Shown here piece by piece: positions 8,379 through 17,345 of a stretch of 64,000 nt of DNA. The notes beneath the pieces were generated by a model. That model was not told the DNA's origin. It was given only the letters and a program-made list of their open reading frames with translations, and did not search any database. Each line of letters begins with the position of its first letter. Position 1 is the first letter of the stretch. The DNA comes from Chryseobacterium sp. (GTDB lineage Bacteria; Bacteroidota; Bacteroidia; Flavobacteriales; Weeksellaceae), in assembly GCF_008831505.1 (NCBI RefSeq), contig NZ_CP044507.1, positions 682,001-746,000 of the forward strand, written 5' to 3'. Both the position numbers and the translations under genes were made by a program.

Positions 8379-8816
8379 ATGAGAATCGATAAGTTTTTGT
8401 GGAGTGTGCGCTTTTACAAGACCCGGAGCATAGCGGCAGATGAGATAAAGAAGAACAGAGTTTCCGTGGGGGAGAATATTGTAAAATCTTCCCGTGAGGT
8501 GAGGGAAGGCGATGTGATTAAAATCCGCAAAAATCAGATAAATTATAAGATTAAGGTGCTGCAGATCCCTAAAAGCCGCCTGGGAGCCAAGCTCGTACCG
8601 CTTCATATAATAGACCAGACGGATAAACAGGAATATGAATTGCTGAAACTCCGCAGGGACGAGCAGAACTATTACCGCTTAAAAGGCGAGGGCAGGCCAA
8701 CCAAAAAAGACAGACGGGATATAGACGGATTCACTGTGGACGACAGCAGCAGTGCTGAGGATACCGAATGGAACGATTTCTTCAGCGGTTTGGAAGATGA
8801 TGGTGAGGAGAATTAG
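8379..8816 (+). CDS. S4-domain RNA-binding protein (Hsp15-like)
   Basis: A 145-residue protein beginning MRIDKFLWSVRFYKTRS, a standard S4 RNA-binding domain (residues 1-65) of the Hsp15/RlbA-like type. Basic segments (IKKNRVSV, KIRKNQINYKIKV) and a C-terminal acidic tail (SSAEDTEWNDFF, GLEDDGEEN) follow. In E. coli, Hsp15 recycles stalled 50S subunits carrying peptidyl-tRNA; the same role is plausible here. The last four bases overlap the stop codon of the convergent aroK. Confidence 0.85.
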   Translation: MRIDKFLWSVRFYKTRSIAADEIKKNRVSVGENIVKSSREVREGDVIKIRKNQINYKIKVLQIPKSRLGAKLVPLHIIDQTDKQEYELLKLRRDEQNYYRLKGEGRPTKKDRRDIDGFTVDDSSSAEDTEWNDFFSGLEDDGEEN

Positions 8817-9325
8817 AAAACCAACGAGGAAATCTCCTTTGATATCTGTTCCGGCGTTTTGGAAGTACAGTTCACAAGGTATCTGGCCTGGCTGTAGTAG
8901 GGATTACGTTCAAAAAGATGTTTGGCAATGAATTCCTGCAAATCTTCATCAGGTATATTTGCAATCAGAGGTCTTTTGTGTTTATGTCTGCGCAGGCGCT
9001 CAGCAAGTACAGGTACGGATGTCATAAGAAAGAAGCTGAGGGAACCGTGATTTATTGCTTCCATATTATTGTAGTAACATGGTGTTCCGCCGCCCAGGCT
9101 CAGTACGGTGTCTGTTTTGGAGGCTAATAGTTCCTCCAACACCTCCCGTTCCTGTTTGCGGAAGTATATTTCACCTTTTTTTTCAAAAATCTCACTTACC
9201 GGCATCCTGTTCTTCCTGGATATTTCAAAATCAAGGTCCACATACTCAAAATCCATTTTTTTGCTTACTAATTTGGATATGTGAGTCTTACCGCAACCCA
9301 TGTAGCCTAGCAGACTTATGATCAT
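8813..9325 (-). CDS. aroK: Shikimate kinase
   Basis: A 170-residue P-loop kinase that phosphorylates shikimate to shikimate 3-phosphate in aromatic amino-acid synthesis. The Walker A is GYMGCGKTH at residues 7-15. DLDFEISRK near residue 31 carries the shikimate-binding Asp pair, FRKQE at about 54 the substrate Arg, LSLGGGTPCY near 76 the GGG loop, and RRHKHKRPL near 113 the lid. Length and motif order are typical of AroK. Its stop overlaps the end of the convergent S4 protein gene by 4 bp. The ATG is about 55 bp from a divergent tRNA promoter. Confidence 0.93.
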   Translation of the reverse strand: MIISLLGYMGCGKTHISKLVSKKMDFEYVDLDFEISRKNRMPVSEIFEKKGEIYFRKQEREVLEELLASKTDTVLSLGGGTPCYYNNMEAINHGSLSFFLMTSVPVLAERLRRHKHKRPLIANIPDEDLQEFIAKHLFERNPYYSQARYLVNCTSKTPEQISKEISSLVF

Positions 9326-9378
9326 ATTTTTAATTTGTACAAAGTTGTAAATTTATTTTGAGAGTTTAAAAAAAATCA

Positions 9379-9386
9379 TATCTTTG
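9379..9386 (+). promoter_or_regulatory. Promoter of the tRNA cluster
   Basis: TATCTTTG fits TAnnTTTG exactly, and a TTTTG at 9355-9359 provides a -33-like element with about 19 bp spacing. The first tRNA begins about 40 bp downstream. Confidence 0.6.
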
Positions 9387-9426
9387 CACCACTTTTTAGA
9401 ACAGGATATCTGTGATGAAAATGGAA

Positions 9427-9499
9427 GACTTGGTAGCTCAGTTGGTAGAGCAATACACTTTTAATGTATGGGTCCTGGGTTCGAGCCCCAGCCAAGTCA
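9427..9499 (+). tRNA. tRNA-Lys (anticodon TTT)
   Basis: A 73-nt cloverleaf. The acceptor is GACTTGG / CCAAGTC with discriminator A at 9499. The D-arm contains AGCTCAGTTGGTAGAGC, the anticodon stem is ATACA / TGTAT with loop CTTTTAA (TTT at 9460-9462), and the T-arm is CTGGG TTCGAGC CCCAG. CCA is not encoded. Confidence 0.96.
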
Positions 9500-9535
9500 C
9501 AAACAGGAAATTCCCGCAGTAATAACGGATTTTTT

Positions 9536-9618
9536 GCCTGTGTGGTGAAATTGGTAGACACGCCATCTTGAGGGGGTGGTTTCCTATGGATGTGCTGGTT
9601 CGAGTCCAGTCGCAGGCA
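9536..9618 (+). tRNA. tRNA-Leu (anticodon GAG)
   Basis: An 83-nt class II tRNA with a long variable arm. The acceptor is GCCTGTG / CGCAGGC with discriminator A. The anticodon stem is CCATC / GGTGG with loop TTGAGGG (GAG at 9570-9572). The T-loop is TTCGAGT. CCA is not encoded. It sits between the two Lys tRNAs. Confidence 0.95.
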
Positions 9619-9657
9619 CACAAATAAAATGACGGTAAACCGTTCAGATTACAGACC

Positions 9658-9730
9658 GACCTGGTAGCTCAGTTGGTAGAGCAATACACTTTTAATGTAT
9701 GGGTCCTGGGTTCGAGCCCCAGCCAGGTCA
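9658..9730 (+). tRNA. tRNA-Lys (anticodon TTT), second copy
   Basis: This 73-nt gene is identical to the first Lys tRNA except for acceptor pair 4-69, which is C-G here and T-A in the first copy. All arms are intact. It is the last gene of the tRNA cluster. Confidence 0.96.
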
Positions 9731-9784
9731 CAGATTTGCTGCAAAGTAAATTTTTTTCATATTAATATTTTGTGATTTGGTGTT

Positions 9785-9816
9785 CAAAAGCCTTCCTAAC
9801 GGGAGGCTTTTGATAT
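9785..9816 (+). terminator. Terminator after the tRNA cluster
   Basis: CAAAAGCCTTCC (9785-9796) pairs with GGGAGGCTTTTG (9801-9812), one G-T pair included, around loop TAAC. T-rich sequence follows on the + strand. It may also serve the convergent panC. Confidence 0.6.
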
Positions 9817-9829
9817 TTTGGTACTTGAT

Positions 9830-10678
9830 TTAATCCAGATGCATATTGTCTATTAAGCGTACATTCCCTACAAAAACAACGATGAACGCACGGTAGGAAC
9901 GGTCCCTGTAAAAGAAATCTGTTTCCCTCAGTGTTTCTTCATCCGCAATCATAAAATATTCCATCACCATGCCCGGAGTACTGTTAAAAATGTCAGTTAC
10001 CCGGCTGTTTATTTCGCTTACACTTACCACCCGGAACCAGTCTTTCACCTTAAGAAGGGTTTCATAAATGATTTTGGCTGCGTCGCGCTGCGCTTCTGTT
10101 AGCCTGGTGTTACGCGAACTCATGGCGAGGCCGCTCTCATGTCTTTGTGTGGGTATGCCTTTTATTGTTACCGGCAGGTTTTTCAGCTTTACCAGTTTCT
10201 TTACGATTGCCAGCTGCTGATAATCTTTTTCTCCAAAGTAGGCATTATCGGGCTGTACCTGCCGCAGGAGCTCTTCCACCACGGTACCAACACCGTCAAA
10301 ATGTCCCGGCCGTGAAGCGCCCTCCATCTGGTCCTCAAGACCCTCAAAGGAATAATGTTTACTTACTACGCCGCCGGGATATATATCCTCTGCTTCCGGC
10401 AGGTAAACCGCGTGAACAAACCCCGAATTTTCGAGTTTCTTAATGTCTGCCTCAACGGTGCGCGGATACTTTATAAGGTCCTCACTGTTATTGAACTGTG
10501 TAGGATTTACAAATATGGAAGAGATCACCAGATCGTTTTCTTCGGCTGCTGCCGCATACAGCGAAATATGTCCGTCATGAAGCGCACCCATAGTAGGCGC
10601 AAATCCAACTACTTTTCCCATCTCCCGGTTTCTTTCTACATAAGCAGTAAGCTGTGATCTGTTTCTGAATATTTCCAT
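9830..10678 (-). CDS. panC: Pantoate--beta-alanine ligase
   Basis: A 282-residue pantothenate synthetase that joins pantoate and beta-alanine with ATP hydrolysis to AMP, giving vitamin B5 for coenzyme A. Key segments are PTMGALHDGHISL (HIGH-type nucleotide motif, residues 29-41), SIFVNPTQF near 54, RPGHFDGVGTVV near 123, FGEKDYQQLAIV near 149 and MSSRN (KMSKS-type) near 187. Length and motifs are typical. It is divergent from the glgA-like gene, an arrangement I recall as common in Flavobacteriia. Confidence 0.95.
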   Translation of the reverse strand: MEIFRNRSQLTAYVERNREMGKVVGFAPTMGALHDGHISLYAAAAEENDLVISSIFVNPTQFNNSEDLIKYPRTVEADIKKLENSGFVHAVYLPEAEDIYPGGVVSKHYSFEGLEDQMEGASRPGHFDGVGTVVEELLRQVQPDNAYFGEKDYQQLAIVKKLVKLKNLPVTIKGIPTQRHESGLAMSSRNTRLTEAQRDAAKIIYETLLKVKDWFRVVSVSEINSRVTDIFNSTPGMVMEYFMIADEETLRETDFFYRDRSYRAFIVVFVGNVRLIDNMHLD

Positions 10679-10815
10679 AGTTTTTAGTCTGGAGGTAAAA
10701 ATATAAAATAATTGGAAATTGAGGATGTCTGTACTGCAAAATTGAATCTGCCTTAATTATAAGGCCGGAACAGTATTAATATGTGTTAATAAAAATGTTT
10801 TAACTCAGAAATTTG

Positions 10816-10823
10816 TAAATTTG
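10816..10823 (+). promoter_or_regulatory. -7 promoter box of the glgA-like/DUF4270/glmS series
   Basis: TAAATTTG is an exact TAnnTTTG match about 50 bp upstream of the ATG at 10872. Confidence 0.5.
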
Positions 10824-10871
10824 CAGAATAACGTGTTTTGAAACTACTCAAGGCACATACGAAAAAAAATT

Positions 10872-11642
10872 ATGCCCAATCAGAAAATTTTGTACATTAC
10901 GACCGAAATGTCTCCTTATCAGGAAGATAGCAATATAGCGGCTATGGCCAGCAAGATGGCGCTTAAGATGCATGGTGCCGGAAATGATGTACGGGTCTTT
11001 ATGCCCAGGTTTGGAATTATCAGCGAAAGAAAATTTCAGCTTCATGAAGTAATCCGGCTGTCCGGTATGAATATCATTATAAACGACCTCGACCAGCCGC
11101 TCATCATCAAGGTGGCTTCCCTGCCGGGTGAAAGACTGCAGGTGTATTTCATCGACAATGAAGAATATTTTAAACGGAAGACCTTCTATAAGGATGAGGA
11201 TGGACAGAATTACGAGGACAACGGCGAACGTGCGATCTTCTTTGCCCGCGGTGTAATTGAGACTATTAAAAAACTTAATTGGGTACCGGATGTTATTCAC
11301 CTTAATGGCTGGATGTCTTCTATGATTCCGATCTACCTGAAGACCTACTACAAAAACGATAATTATTTCAAAGATACCAGGATAGTAATGTCCCTTTATA
11401 ATGAGGAGAATTTACCGCTTGAAAACAATCTTGCCGAAAAACTGAAGTTTGACAGTATCTCCGACTTTGATAAATTGGAGGCACCTGCATTCAGGGACGT
11501 TGTGGTAGAGAGCCTTAAATATGTAGATATGGTGATCAAAGGGGATGAGTTTCTGGATGCAGACCTTAACCAGGCGTTCGCCGATACTAAAACCGAAAAA
11601 TCTGAATACCTGGATTCGCAGTCCATTGAAAATATATACTAA
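10872..11642 (+). CDS. Truncated-family glycogen synthase-like protein (N-terminal GT5 domain only)
   Basis: A 256-residue protein matching the N-terminal half of glycogen/starch synthase. It starts KILYITTEMSPY, continues with SKMALKMHGAGNDVRVFMPRF and ERAIFFARGVIET, and has DVIHLNGWMSSMIPIYL near residue 141 (DVVHxHDW in real GlgA). The C-terminal nucleotide-sugar half of the GT-B fold is missing, and the usual KTGG-type glucan/ADP-binding motif is not seen. It is unlikely to be a full synthase. The neighbourhood (panC divergent, DUF4270 and glmS downstream) suggests a conserved short family and not recent decay. Its stop lies 10 bp before the DUF4270 start, consistent with one operon. Confidence 0.75.
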   Translation: MPNQKILYITTEMSPYQEDSNIAAMASKMALKMHGAGNDVRVFMPRFGIISERKFQLHEVIRLSGMNIIINDLDQPLIIKVASLPGERLQVYFIDNEEYFKRKTFYKDEDGQNYEDNGERAIFFARGVIETIKKLNWVPDVIHLNGWMSSMIPIYLKTYYKNDNYFKDTRIVMSLYNEENLPLENNLAEKLKFDSISDFDKLEAPAFRDVVVESLKYVDMVIKGDEFLDADLNQAFADTKTEKSEYLDSQSIENIY

Positions 11643-11652
11643 ACCTGAATTG

Positions 11653-13161
11653 ATGATAAGTACTATTAAAAACATTACAAAAATCGCTTCTGTAATTGCA
11701 TTCGGAAGTGTTTTTTTATATAGCTGTGAACCCGAAGCAGATAACCTGGGCGAGCAGCTCTTCTCCGGAGCACAGCTGAATGAGGAGAACTTTGATGTGA
11801 TTGCCTATAACATTAATAATAATGACACCATACGCACCGATGCGTCCGAACTGAGTCTGGCGCCGCTGGGTGCTTTCTCGGAAGCTGCATTTGGCACACA
11901 GAAGGCTGCTTATGTATCTCAGGTCAGACCCATGGAGTACAATCCGGTGTTTGGAGACAATGCGGTGGTGGATTCTGCTGTACTGGTCATCAAGCCCCTG
12001 TTCGCCTCGGATTCATCGTCTGTAACTACAGACGAGAATTATCTGTATTCAGAAGAGAACATCCCTGCCAAGAAAGTGGTTACTTCTTATCCGGTATTAA
12101 AATATGGCAAGCACAACAGGGACTTAACTCTTCGTGTTCATGAAGTGGCGGACTTCCTTGGTGGAGCAGAGCAAATGACTTTTTCTAACAGAGCGGTGGC
12201 TTTGGGTGCCGAACTTGGCTCTAAGGCTTTTAAAGGAAGAATCAGTTCTACGGTAATTACCAAAGATTCTGACAACAGCAACCTATGGAGCAACGATGCA
12301 AGTCTAAGGATACCTTTAAGCGCTTCTTTTTTTCAGCAGAAAATTGTTGACGCAGAAGGATCGGCAGACCTGAAAGATGCGGCAAGTTTCATAAGATATT
12401 TCAGGGGCGTTAGAATTTCAGTAGATGAAAATGACGGTTATATCTTCAGGTTCACACCAACCAATGCTGAGATCGTTTTATATTACAAATATGACAAAGT
12501 GGAGAATGGTACTACAACACGTCCGCAACTCACGAAAAAATTCACCCTTGGCGATCCTAATGTCCGTTTTGGGCAATACACCTTCAACCGTACTGATGCA
12601 CCTGTGAGCGCGGTGCTGGCATCCAGCAATTCTCTAACCGGCGATTCCAGACTTTTTGTGCAGGGAATGGGTGGTCCCGGTTTCGGCTTCAGGATCCCGG
12701 ATTCGGAAATCGCAGTTCTGAAAGAGAAATTCAGTAAAGACAAAATCGGAATCATGGGTGCGAAAATCCGAGTATATACAGATGAGACCATTTGGAACGG
12801 CAACTACGACAAACCTTCGGCCTTTGTATTTCTGCAGAAAGATGCTACAGGATTCCTGCCTGAGCTCAGCGCACTCTCCGCTGTACCTAACTTCAGCCTT
12901 GTGAGCGCTTTTGACCTTAAGAAAAATCCGGCTTATTATGAATTCACGGTAACCAAGTCCTTAAAAGACATCGTGGAAAGTGAGGCGGCAAATAAAGATT
13001 TTGTGGTAAACGTGGGTGCCTTTAAATCCAGTGACACCAACCAGCTGCTGGGTTACCGTGCAGACACGCGCTCTTTTGTTCCGAACAGGGTAGTACTTGT
13101 GGGAACAGATGCTTCACGTGCCAACAGGATTCAGCTCAAAGTAATTTACGGAACCAAATAA
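11653..13161 (+). CDS. DUF4270 family lipoprotein
   Basis: A 502-residue lipoprotein. The start at 11653 (MISTIKNITKIASVIAF) is chosen because it gives a proper signal peptide with lipobox FLYSC (Cys25) and lies just after the preceding stop; a longer frame from 11545 would overlap the glgA-like gene by about 100 bp. The body fits DUF4270: LGEQLF after the lipobox, an early DTIRTD stretch, repeated beta-strand segments, LFVQGMGGPGFGFRIP near residue 335, and a C-terminal RIQLKVIYGTK. DUF4270 proteins are outer-membrane lipoproteins of Bacteroidota with no established role. It is co-directional with glmS, 19 bp away. Confidence 0.85.
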   Translation: MISTIKNITKIASVIAFGSVFLYSCEPEADNLGEQLFSGAQLNEENFDVIAYNINNNDTIRTDASELSLAPLGAFSEAAFGTQKAAYVSQVRPMEYNPVFGDNAVVDSAVLVIKPLFASDSSSVTTDENYLYSEENIPAKKVVTSYPVLKYGKHNRDLTLRVHEVADFLGGAEQMTFSNRAVALGAELGSKAFKGRISSTVITKDSDNSNLWSNDASLRIPLSASFFQQKIVDAEGSADLKDAASFIRYFRGVRISVDENDGYIFRFTPTNAEIVLYYKYDKVENGTTTRPQLTKKFTLGDPNVRFGQYTFNRTDAPVSAVLASSNSLTGDSRLFVQGMGGPGFGFRIPDSEIAVLKEKFSKDKIGIMGAKIRVYTDETIWNGNYDKPSAFVFLQKDATGFLPELSALSAVPNFSLVSAFDLKKNPAYYEFTVTKSLKDIVESEAANKDFVVNVGAFKSSDTNQLLGYRADTRSFVPNRVVLVGTDASRANRIQLKVIYGTK

Positions 13162-13180
13162 TAAAAAAAAACTTATAACT

Positions 13181-15031
13181 ATGTGTGGAATTGTAGGATA
13201 TACAGGATTTCAGGACGCTTATTCTGTAGTAATCAACGGTTTGCGGAGGCTTGAATACAGAGGGTATGACAGTGCAGGCATCGTGCTGGACGGAGATTCA
13301 ACTTTTAAGATGGCCAAGACAAAAGGCAAGGTTGATGATCTGGTGGCCGTCTCAGAAAACCTTAGAGGTACAGCTACCATTGGCATGGGCCATACCCGTT
13401 GGGCTACACATGGAGTGCCCAGCGACCGAAACAGCCATCCTCATTTGTCCAATAACGGCAAGATCGCATTGGTTCATAACGGGATCATAGAAAACTATGA
13501 TACCATCAAAACCATGCTTACGGACAAAGGATTTGTTTTCCATTCTGAAACAGATACCGAAGTTCTCGTAAACCTTATCCAGTATTTTATGGATGTGGAT
13601 CCTGCCATCGATTTCCCAACCGCAGTGCGTTATGCACTGAACGAGGTGTACGGTGCGTATGCCATTACGGTAATGCATGATGATTTTCCGGGTGTCCTGG
13701 TTGTAGGCCGTCTCGGTTCTCCTCTGGCAATTGGTCTTGGTGATAAGGAGTACTTCATTGCTTCAGATGCCTCTCCGTTTGTTGAATTTACCAAAGAAGC
13801 CATTTATCTGGAGGAAGGCCATATGGCTACAATTTCCCTTGAGAACGGTGTTGATATCCGGTCCATTACAGATAATGTTAAAATAGTACCTGCCATTCAG
13901 GAGCTTAAGCTAAGTTTGGAGCAGATTGAGAAGGGTGGTTACGAGCATTTTATGCTGAAGGAAATTTTTGAGCAGCCAAAATCTGTTCATGACACCATGC
14001 GCGGCAGGCTGCTGGTGGAAGAAGGTATTATAAAAATGGCCGGTATCTTTGACCATCTTGAAAGATTTAACAATGCAGGCAGAATTATTATTATCGCTTG
14101 CGGTACATCATGGCATGCAGGTTTGATTGGGGAATACTTGATTGAGGAGTTCGCCAGGGTGAATGTGGAGGTAGAATATGCATCTGAATTCAGATACCGT
14201 AACCCGATCATTACAGAGAAAGATGTGGTAATTGCCATTTCTCAGTCGGGTGAAACTGCAGATACAATGGCTGCTCTGAAACTCGCAAAAGAAAAAGGAG
14301 CCTTTATCTATGGGATTTGTAATGTTGTGGATTCATCAATTGCCCGTATTACCGATGCCGGTTCCTATACACATGCAGGTCCGGAGATTGGCGTGGCTTC
14401 CACAAAAGCATTTACTGCGCAGCTTACCGTACTTTCGTTAATCGCTCTTAAACTGGGTAAGCACAACGGGGCACTCAGCAATTCTGAGTTTATGAGTCTG
14501 ATCACTGAACTGGATTTGCTGCCGAAAAAGATTGAGGAAGCCCTGCAAAGTACTCACGATATTACTAAGGAGATTGCTAAAGATTTTGTACAGACGCAGA
14601 ACTTCCTGTATCTTGGTCGTGGATATAATTTCCCGTCGGCGCTTGAAGGTGCACTTAAGCTGAAGGAAATATCCTATATCCATGCAGAAGGTTATCCTGC
14701 CGCCGAAATGAAGCACGGTCCCATCGCGCTTATAGATGAAAACATGCCGATTGTTATTATAGCTCCAAAGAAAGGACATTATGACAAGCTGGTAAGCAAC
14801 GTGCAGGAAATTAAAGCGCGTAAAGGGAAGGTTATTGCGGTTGTAAACAAGGGAGATGAGCAGGTAGCTGCTATGGCAGATTATGTGATCGAGATTCCTG
14901 AAACCTCGGAATGCTTCTCGCCAATAGTTGCTGCAATCCCGCTCCAGCTGCTGGCCTACTATGTGGCTGTTTACAGGGGTGCCAATGTAGACCAGCCCAG
15001 AAACCTCGCAAAATCGGTAACTGTCGAATAA
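13181..15031 (+). CDS. glmS: Glutamine--fructose-6-phosphate aminotransferase (isomerizing)
   Basis: A 616-residue enzyme making glucosamine-6-phosphate from fructose-6-phosphate and glutamine, the entry to peptidoglycan and LPS amino sugars. It has the Ntn amidotransferase domain with catalytic Cys2 (MCGIVGYTG), GHTRWATHG and HNGIIENY. Two SIS domains follow (ACGTSWHAG near residue 306, SQSGETADT near 352, and LGRGYNFPSALEGALKLKE near 475), and the C-terminus is PRNLAKSVTVE. Full length. It is the last gene of the series begun by the glgA-like protein. No glmS ribozyme is seen upstream, as the spacer is only 19 bp. Confidence 0.97.
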   Translation: MCGIVGYTGFQDAYSVVINGLRRLEYRGYDSAGIVLDGDSTFKMAKTKGKVDDLVAVSENLRGTATIGMGHTRWATHGVPSDRNSHPHLSNNGKIALVHNGIIENYDTIKTMLTDKGFVFHSETDTEVLVNLIQYFMDVDPAIDFPTAVRYALNEVYGAYAITVMHDDFPGVLVVGRLGSPLAIGLGDKEYFIASDASPFVEFTKEAIYLEEGHMATISLENGVDIRSITDNVKIVPAIQELKLSLEQIEKGGYEHFMLKEIFEQPKSVHDTMRGRLLVEEGIIKMAGIFDHLERFNNAGRIIIIACGTSWHAGLIGEYLIEEFARVNVEVEYASEFRYRNPIITEKDVVIAISQSGETADTMAALKLAKEKGAFIYGICNVVDSSIARITDAGSYTHAGPEIGVASTKAFTAQLTVLSLIALKLGKHNGALSNSEFMSLITELDLLPKKIEEALQSTHDITKEIAKDFVQTQNFLYLGRGYNFPSALEGALKLKEISYIHAEGYPAAEMKHGPIALIDENMPIVIIAPKKGHYDKLVSNVQEIKARKGKVIAVVNKGDEQVAAMADYVIEIPETSECFSPIVAAIPLQLLAYYVAVYRGANVDQPRNLAKSVTVE

Positions 15032-15054
15032 AATTGGTGCAAACAAAATATTCT

Positions 15055-15085
15055 AAGATTTTTTTCGTTTTTCAAAAAAAATCTT
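15055..15085 (+). terminator. AT-rich hairpin after glmS
   Basis: AAGATTTTTTT (15055-15065) pairs with the A-rich arm ending in AATCTT at 15085. The stem is nearly all A-T and lacks a strong U-tract, so its efficiency is uncertain. Confidence 0.35.
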
Positions 15086-15106
15086 AAAAGTTTCTTAAAA
15101 AAATTA

Positions 15107-15114
15107 TATATTTA
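15107..15114 (+). promoter_or_regulatory. -7-like box of the gldKLMN operon
   Basis: TATATTTA fits TAnnTTTG except for the last base and lies 23 bp upstream of gldK. Confidence 0.4.
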
Positions 15115-15136
15115 CGGCTTAATTATAAAAATTAAC

Positions 15137-16561
15137 ATGAAAAGGATATTTCTTTTATTATTATCAGCGTCAGCAGTATCTGCAACGGTATCTTGTTCAG
15201 GCGGAGGTAGCTCCGCAGGTAAACCGGGAACAAAAGGAGAATTGATACCAAAGGAAAGATCAAGAAGTTTTGTTGCACAAAGACCTTACGGAATGGTTTC
15301 TATTCCCTCCGGATCCTTTGTTGTAGGTCTTGCAGATCAGGATATGACCAACCAACCTGAAAAAGCACAACTTAGAACCGTTACTGTATCTTCCTTCTTT
15401 ATGGATGAGGCAGAAACAACAAATGCGGAATACCGCGTATTCATTAATTATGTACGTGATTCCATCGCGAGAACTTTATTGGCTGAGGCAGCTGGTGAAG
15501 GTGGTGATGGCAGCGGTAGAGGCGAGAGTATCGGAGATTACGCATACCAAGCTTATCAGGAAGATGAAGAAATGACTCCTTATCAGGAATGGCAGGAATC
15601 TCAGGGTGGCCGCGACGAGTCCGGTTATGATGCCAACAGAAAGTTGGACTGGAGCATTCCTTTGCACTGGAGTACTGCAAAATATCCGGATGTGGAATAT
15701 GCTGAAGTTTTGGAATCCATGTACTTGCCGGCTTCCCAGAGAGTTGGGAACCAAAGGGTGATTGATGCTTCCAAACTGAGATATTCTTATGTTTGGGAAG
15801 ACCATAATACAGCGATTGCTGAAAATGCAAGAGGAGCTAACTTCCTGAAGAGAGAAAGCCTTGCTATTTACCCAGATACTACGGTGTGGGTTAGGGATTT
15901 CCATTACTCTTATAATGAACCACTGTTCGAGCAGTATTTCTGGCACAACTCCTACAAGGATTATCCTGTAGTAGGTGTAACCTGGGATCAGGCAAGAGCT
16001 TACTGTGATTTCCGTTCTAAACTGAAAAGTGATTACAACGAAAGTCTTAAGAGAAAGAAGCAAAGACCTCTTAGATTCCGTTTGCCAACCGAACAGGAAT
16101 GGGAATATGCCGCAAGAGGAGGCCTGGAGAATGCGCCTTTCCCATGGGGAGGTCCATACCTGATGGACGACAGGGCTTGCTATCTTGCAAACTTCAAACC
16201 GAAAAGAGGTAGTTATATTGAAGATGATAAACTGGGAACTTATACTTATACTGCACCGGTTAAAAAATTCAGAAAGAACGGTTACGGACTGTTTGATATG
16301 GCCGGTAATGTTTCAGAATGGACAGAGTCCGACTTCAGTAACTCATCTTACGGATTTGCCAATACACTTAATCCAACTACAAAAGGAACTGCGGATACAA
16401 GAAAATCAGTACGTGGCGGATCCTGGAAAGACATAGGTGCCATGCTGATGGTGGGTGCCAGAGATTGGGAAAGAAAAGATTCGGCAAGAAGCTATATCGG
16501 TTTCAGAACTGTACAGGATATTCCGGAATCTGCAGTAAAGCCTAAGAGAAGAACGAACTAA
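15137..16561 (+). CDS. gldK: Gliding motility / T9SS lipoprotein GldK
   Basis: A 474-residue lipoprotein (signal ending VSCSGGG, Cys20) of the formylglycine-generating-enzyme-like fold. The fold is seen in MVSIPSGSFVVG near residue 53, the central PVVGVTWDQARAYCDF near 276, RFRLPTEQEWEYAARGG near 313, MAGNVSEWTESD near 388 and VRGGSWKD near 421. GldK (PorK) forms, with GldN, the periplasmic ring of the type IX secretion system under the outer membrane. It is followed by gldL, gldM and gldN in the canonical order, so the identity does not rest on the fold alone. It is a paralogue of GldJ at 39442. Confidence 0.95.
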   Translation: MKRIFLLLLSASAVSATVSCSGGGSSAGKPGTKGELIPKERSRSFVAQRPYGMVSIPSGSFVVGLADQDMTNQPEKAQLRTVTVSSFFMDEAETTNAEYRVFINYVRDSIARTLLAEAAGEGGDGSGRGESIGDYAYQAYQEDEEMTPYQEWQESQGGRDESGYDANRKLDWSIPLHWSTAKYPDVEYAEVLESMYLPASQRVGNQRVIDASKLRYSYVWEDHNTAIAENARGANFLKRESLAIYPDTTVWVRDFHYSYNEPLFEQYFWHNSYKDYPVVGVTWDQARAYCDFRSKLKSDYNESLKRKKQRPLRFRLPTEQEWEYAARGGLENAPFPWGGPYLMDDRACYLANFKPKRGSYIEDDKLGTYTYTAPVKKFRKNGYGLFDMAGNVSEWTESDFSNSSYGFANTLNPTTKGTADTRKSVRGGSWKDIGAMLMVGARDWERKDSARSYIGFRTVQDIPESAVKPKRRTN

Positions 16562-16597
16562 TAACTAATTGATTTCTAATATTAAAAAAGTAAAATA

Positions 16598-17302
16598 ATG
16601 ATCGGAAGAGTTTTCGGAACAAAGGACGGTATATATAACTTTGTCTATTCATTTGGTGCCGCTATTGTAATTTTAGGTGCCTGGCTAAAAATTACCCACC
16701 TTAGCTTAGGACCCATCACGGGAAATGTTGCCCTTACGGTTGGTCTTGTAACTGAGGCTATTATCTTCGTAATTTTTGCCTTTGACCCACCTAAGTCTGA
16801 GGAAAGCTATGCCTGGGAAAATGTATATCCGGAGTTGCTGGACAAGCACGCCAAGCCAAACCCGCTTCATGCCAATGTAGAATTAGGTAACAAGCAGCAA
16901 ATGATGCTGGATATGGAAAATTCACTGAGCAGCAAGCTTGACAAAATGCTGGAAGAGGCCCGACTGGACGTAGGTCTTTTTGAGAGACTTAGAGCAGGTA
17001 TCGATAAGTTTTCCAACTCTGTAGACCAGATTAACCAGACTGTTGACGTTTCTGCTTCTACACACAAATATAATGAGCAGCTGAACAGAGCAGCTTCACA
17101 CATGGAAAGTATGAACCAGCTTTATGCTATGCAGTTGGAAGAGGGTCAGAAGCAGGCTGAATACAACAGAAGATATGTAGCGGATCTTGAGAAATCAGCT
17201 GAGCATTCTGCTAAGTTTAACGAAGAACTACACGGTCTAACTTCTAATCTGAACAACCTTAATAGAGTTTACGGAGGTATGCTTACTGCAATGAAGTCCT
17301 AA
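16598..17302 (+). CDS. gldL: Gliding motility / T9SS motor protein GldL
   Basis: A 234-residue inner-membrane protein. Two transmembrane helices lie in residues 10-65 (FVYSFGAAIVILGAWLKI and VTEAIIFVIFAF); the first carries the ILGAWLKITHL region typical of GldL. A long cytoplasmic coiled-coil follows, rich in Asn, Gln and Glu. GldL pentamers with a GldM dimer form the proton-driven T9SS motor. It lies 36 bp after gldK and 43 bp before gldM. Confidence 0.95.
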   Translation: MIGRVFGTKDGIYNFVYSFGAAIVILGAWLKITHLSLGPITGNVALTVGLVTEAIIFVIFAFDPPKSEESYAWENVYPELLDKHAKPNPLHANVELGNKQQMMLDMENSLSSKLDKMLEEARLDVGLFERLRAGIDKFSNSVDQINQTVDVSASTHKYNEQLNRAASHMESMNQLYAMQLEEGQKQAEYNRRYVADLEKSAEHSAKFNEELHGLTSNLNNLNRVYGGMLTAMKS

Positions 17303-17345
17303 TTTCCGGTACATTTTAACTTATATTTAAATAACGAAAGAGAAA

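Noticed and set aside
9376-9623. Minus-strand frames over the tRNA cluster
   Set aside because: They cover three tRNA genes and are an artefact of GC-rich tRNA sequence; no protein is expected.
13160-13200. glmS ribozyme upstream of glmS
   Set aside because: The spacer to the DUF4270 gene is only 19 bp and cannot hold a ribozyme.
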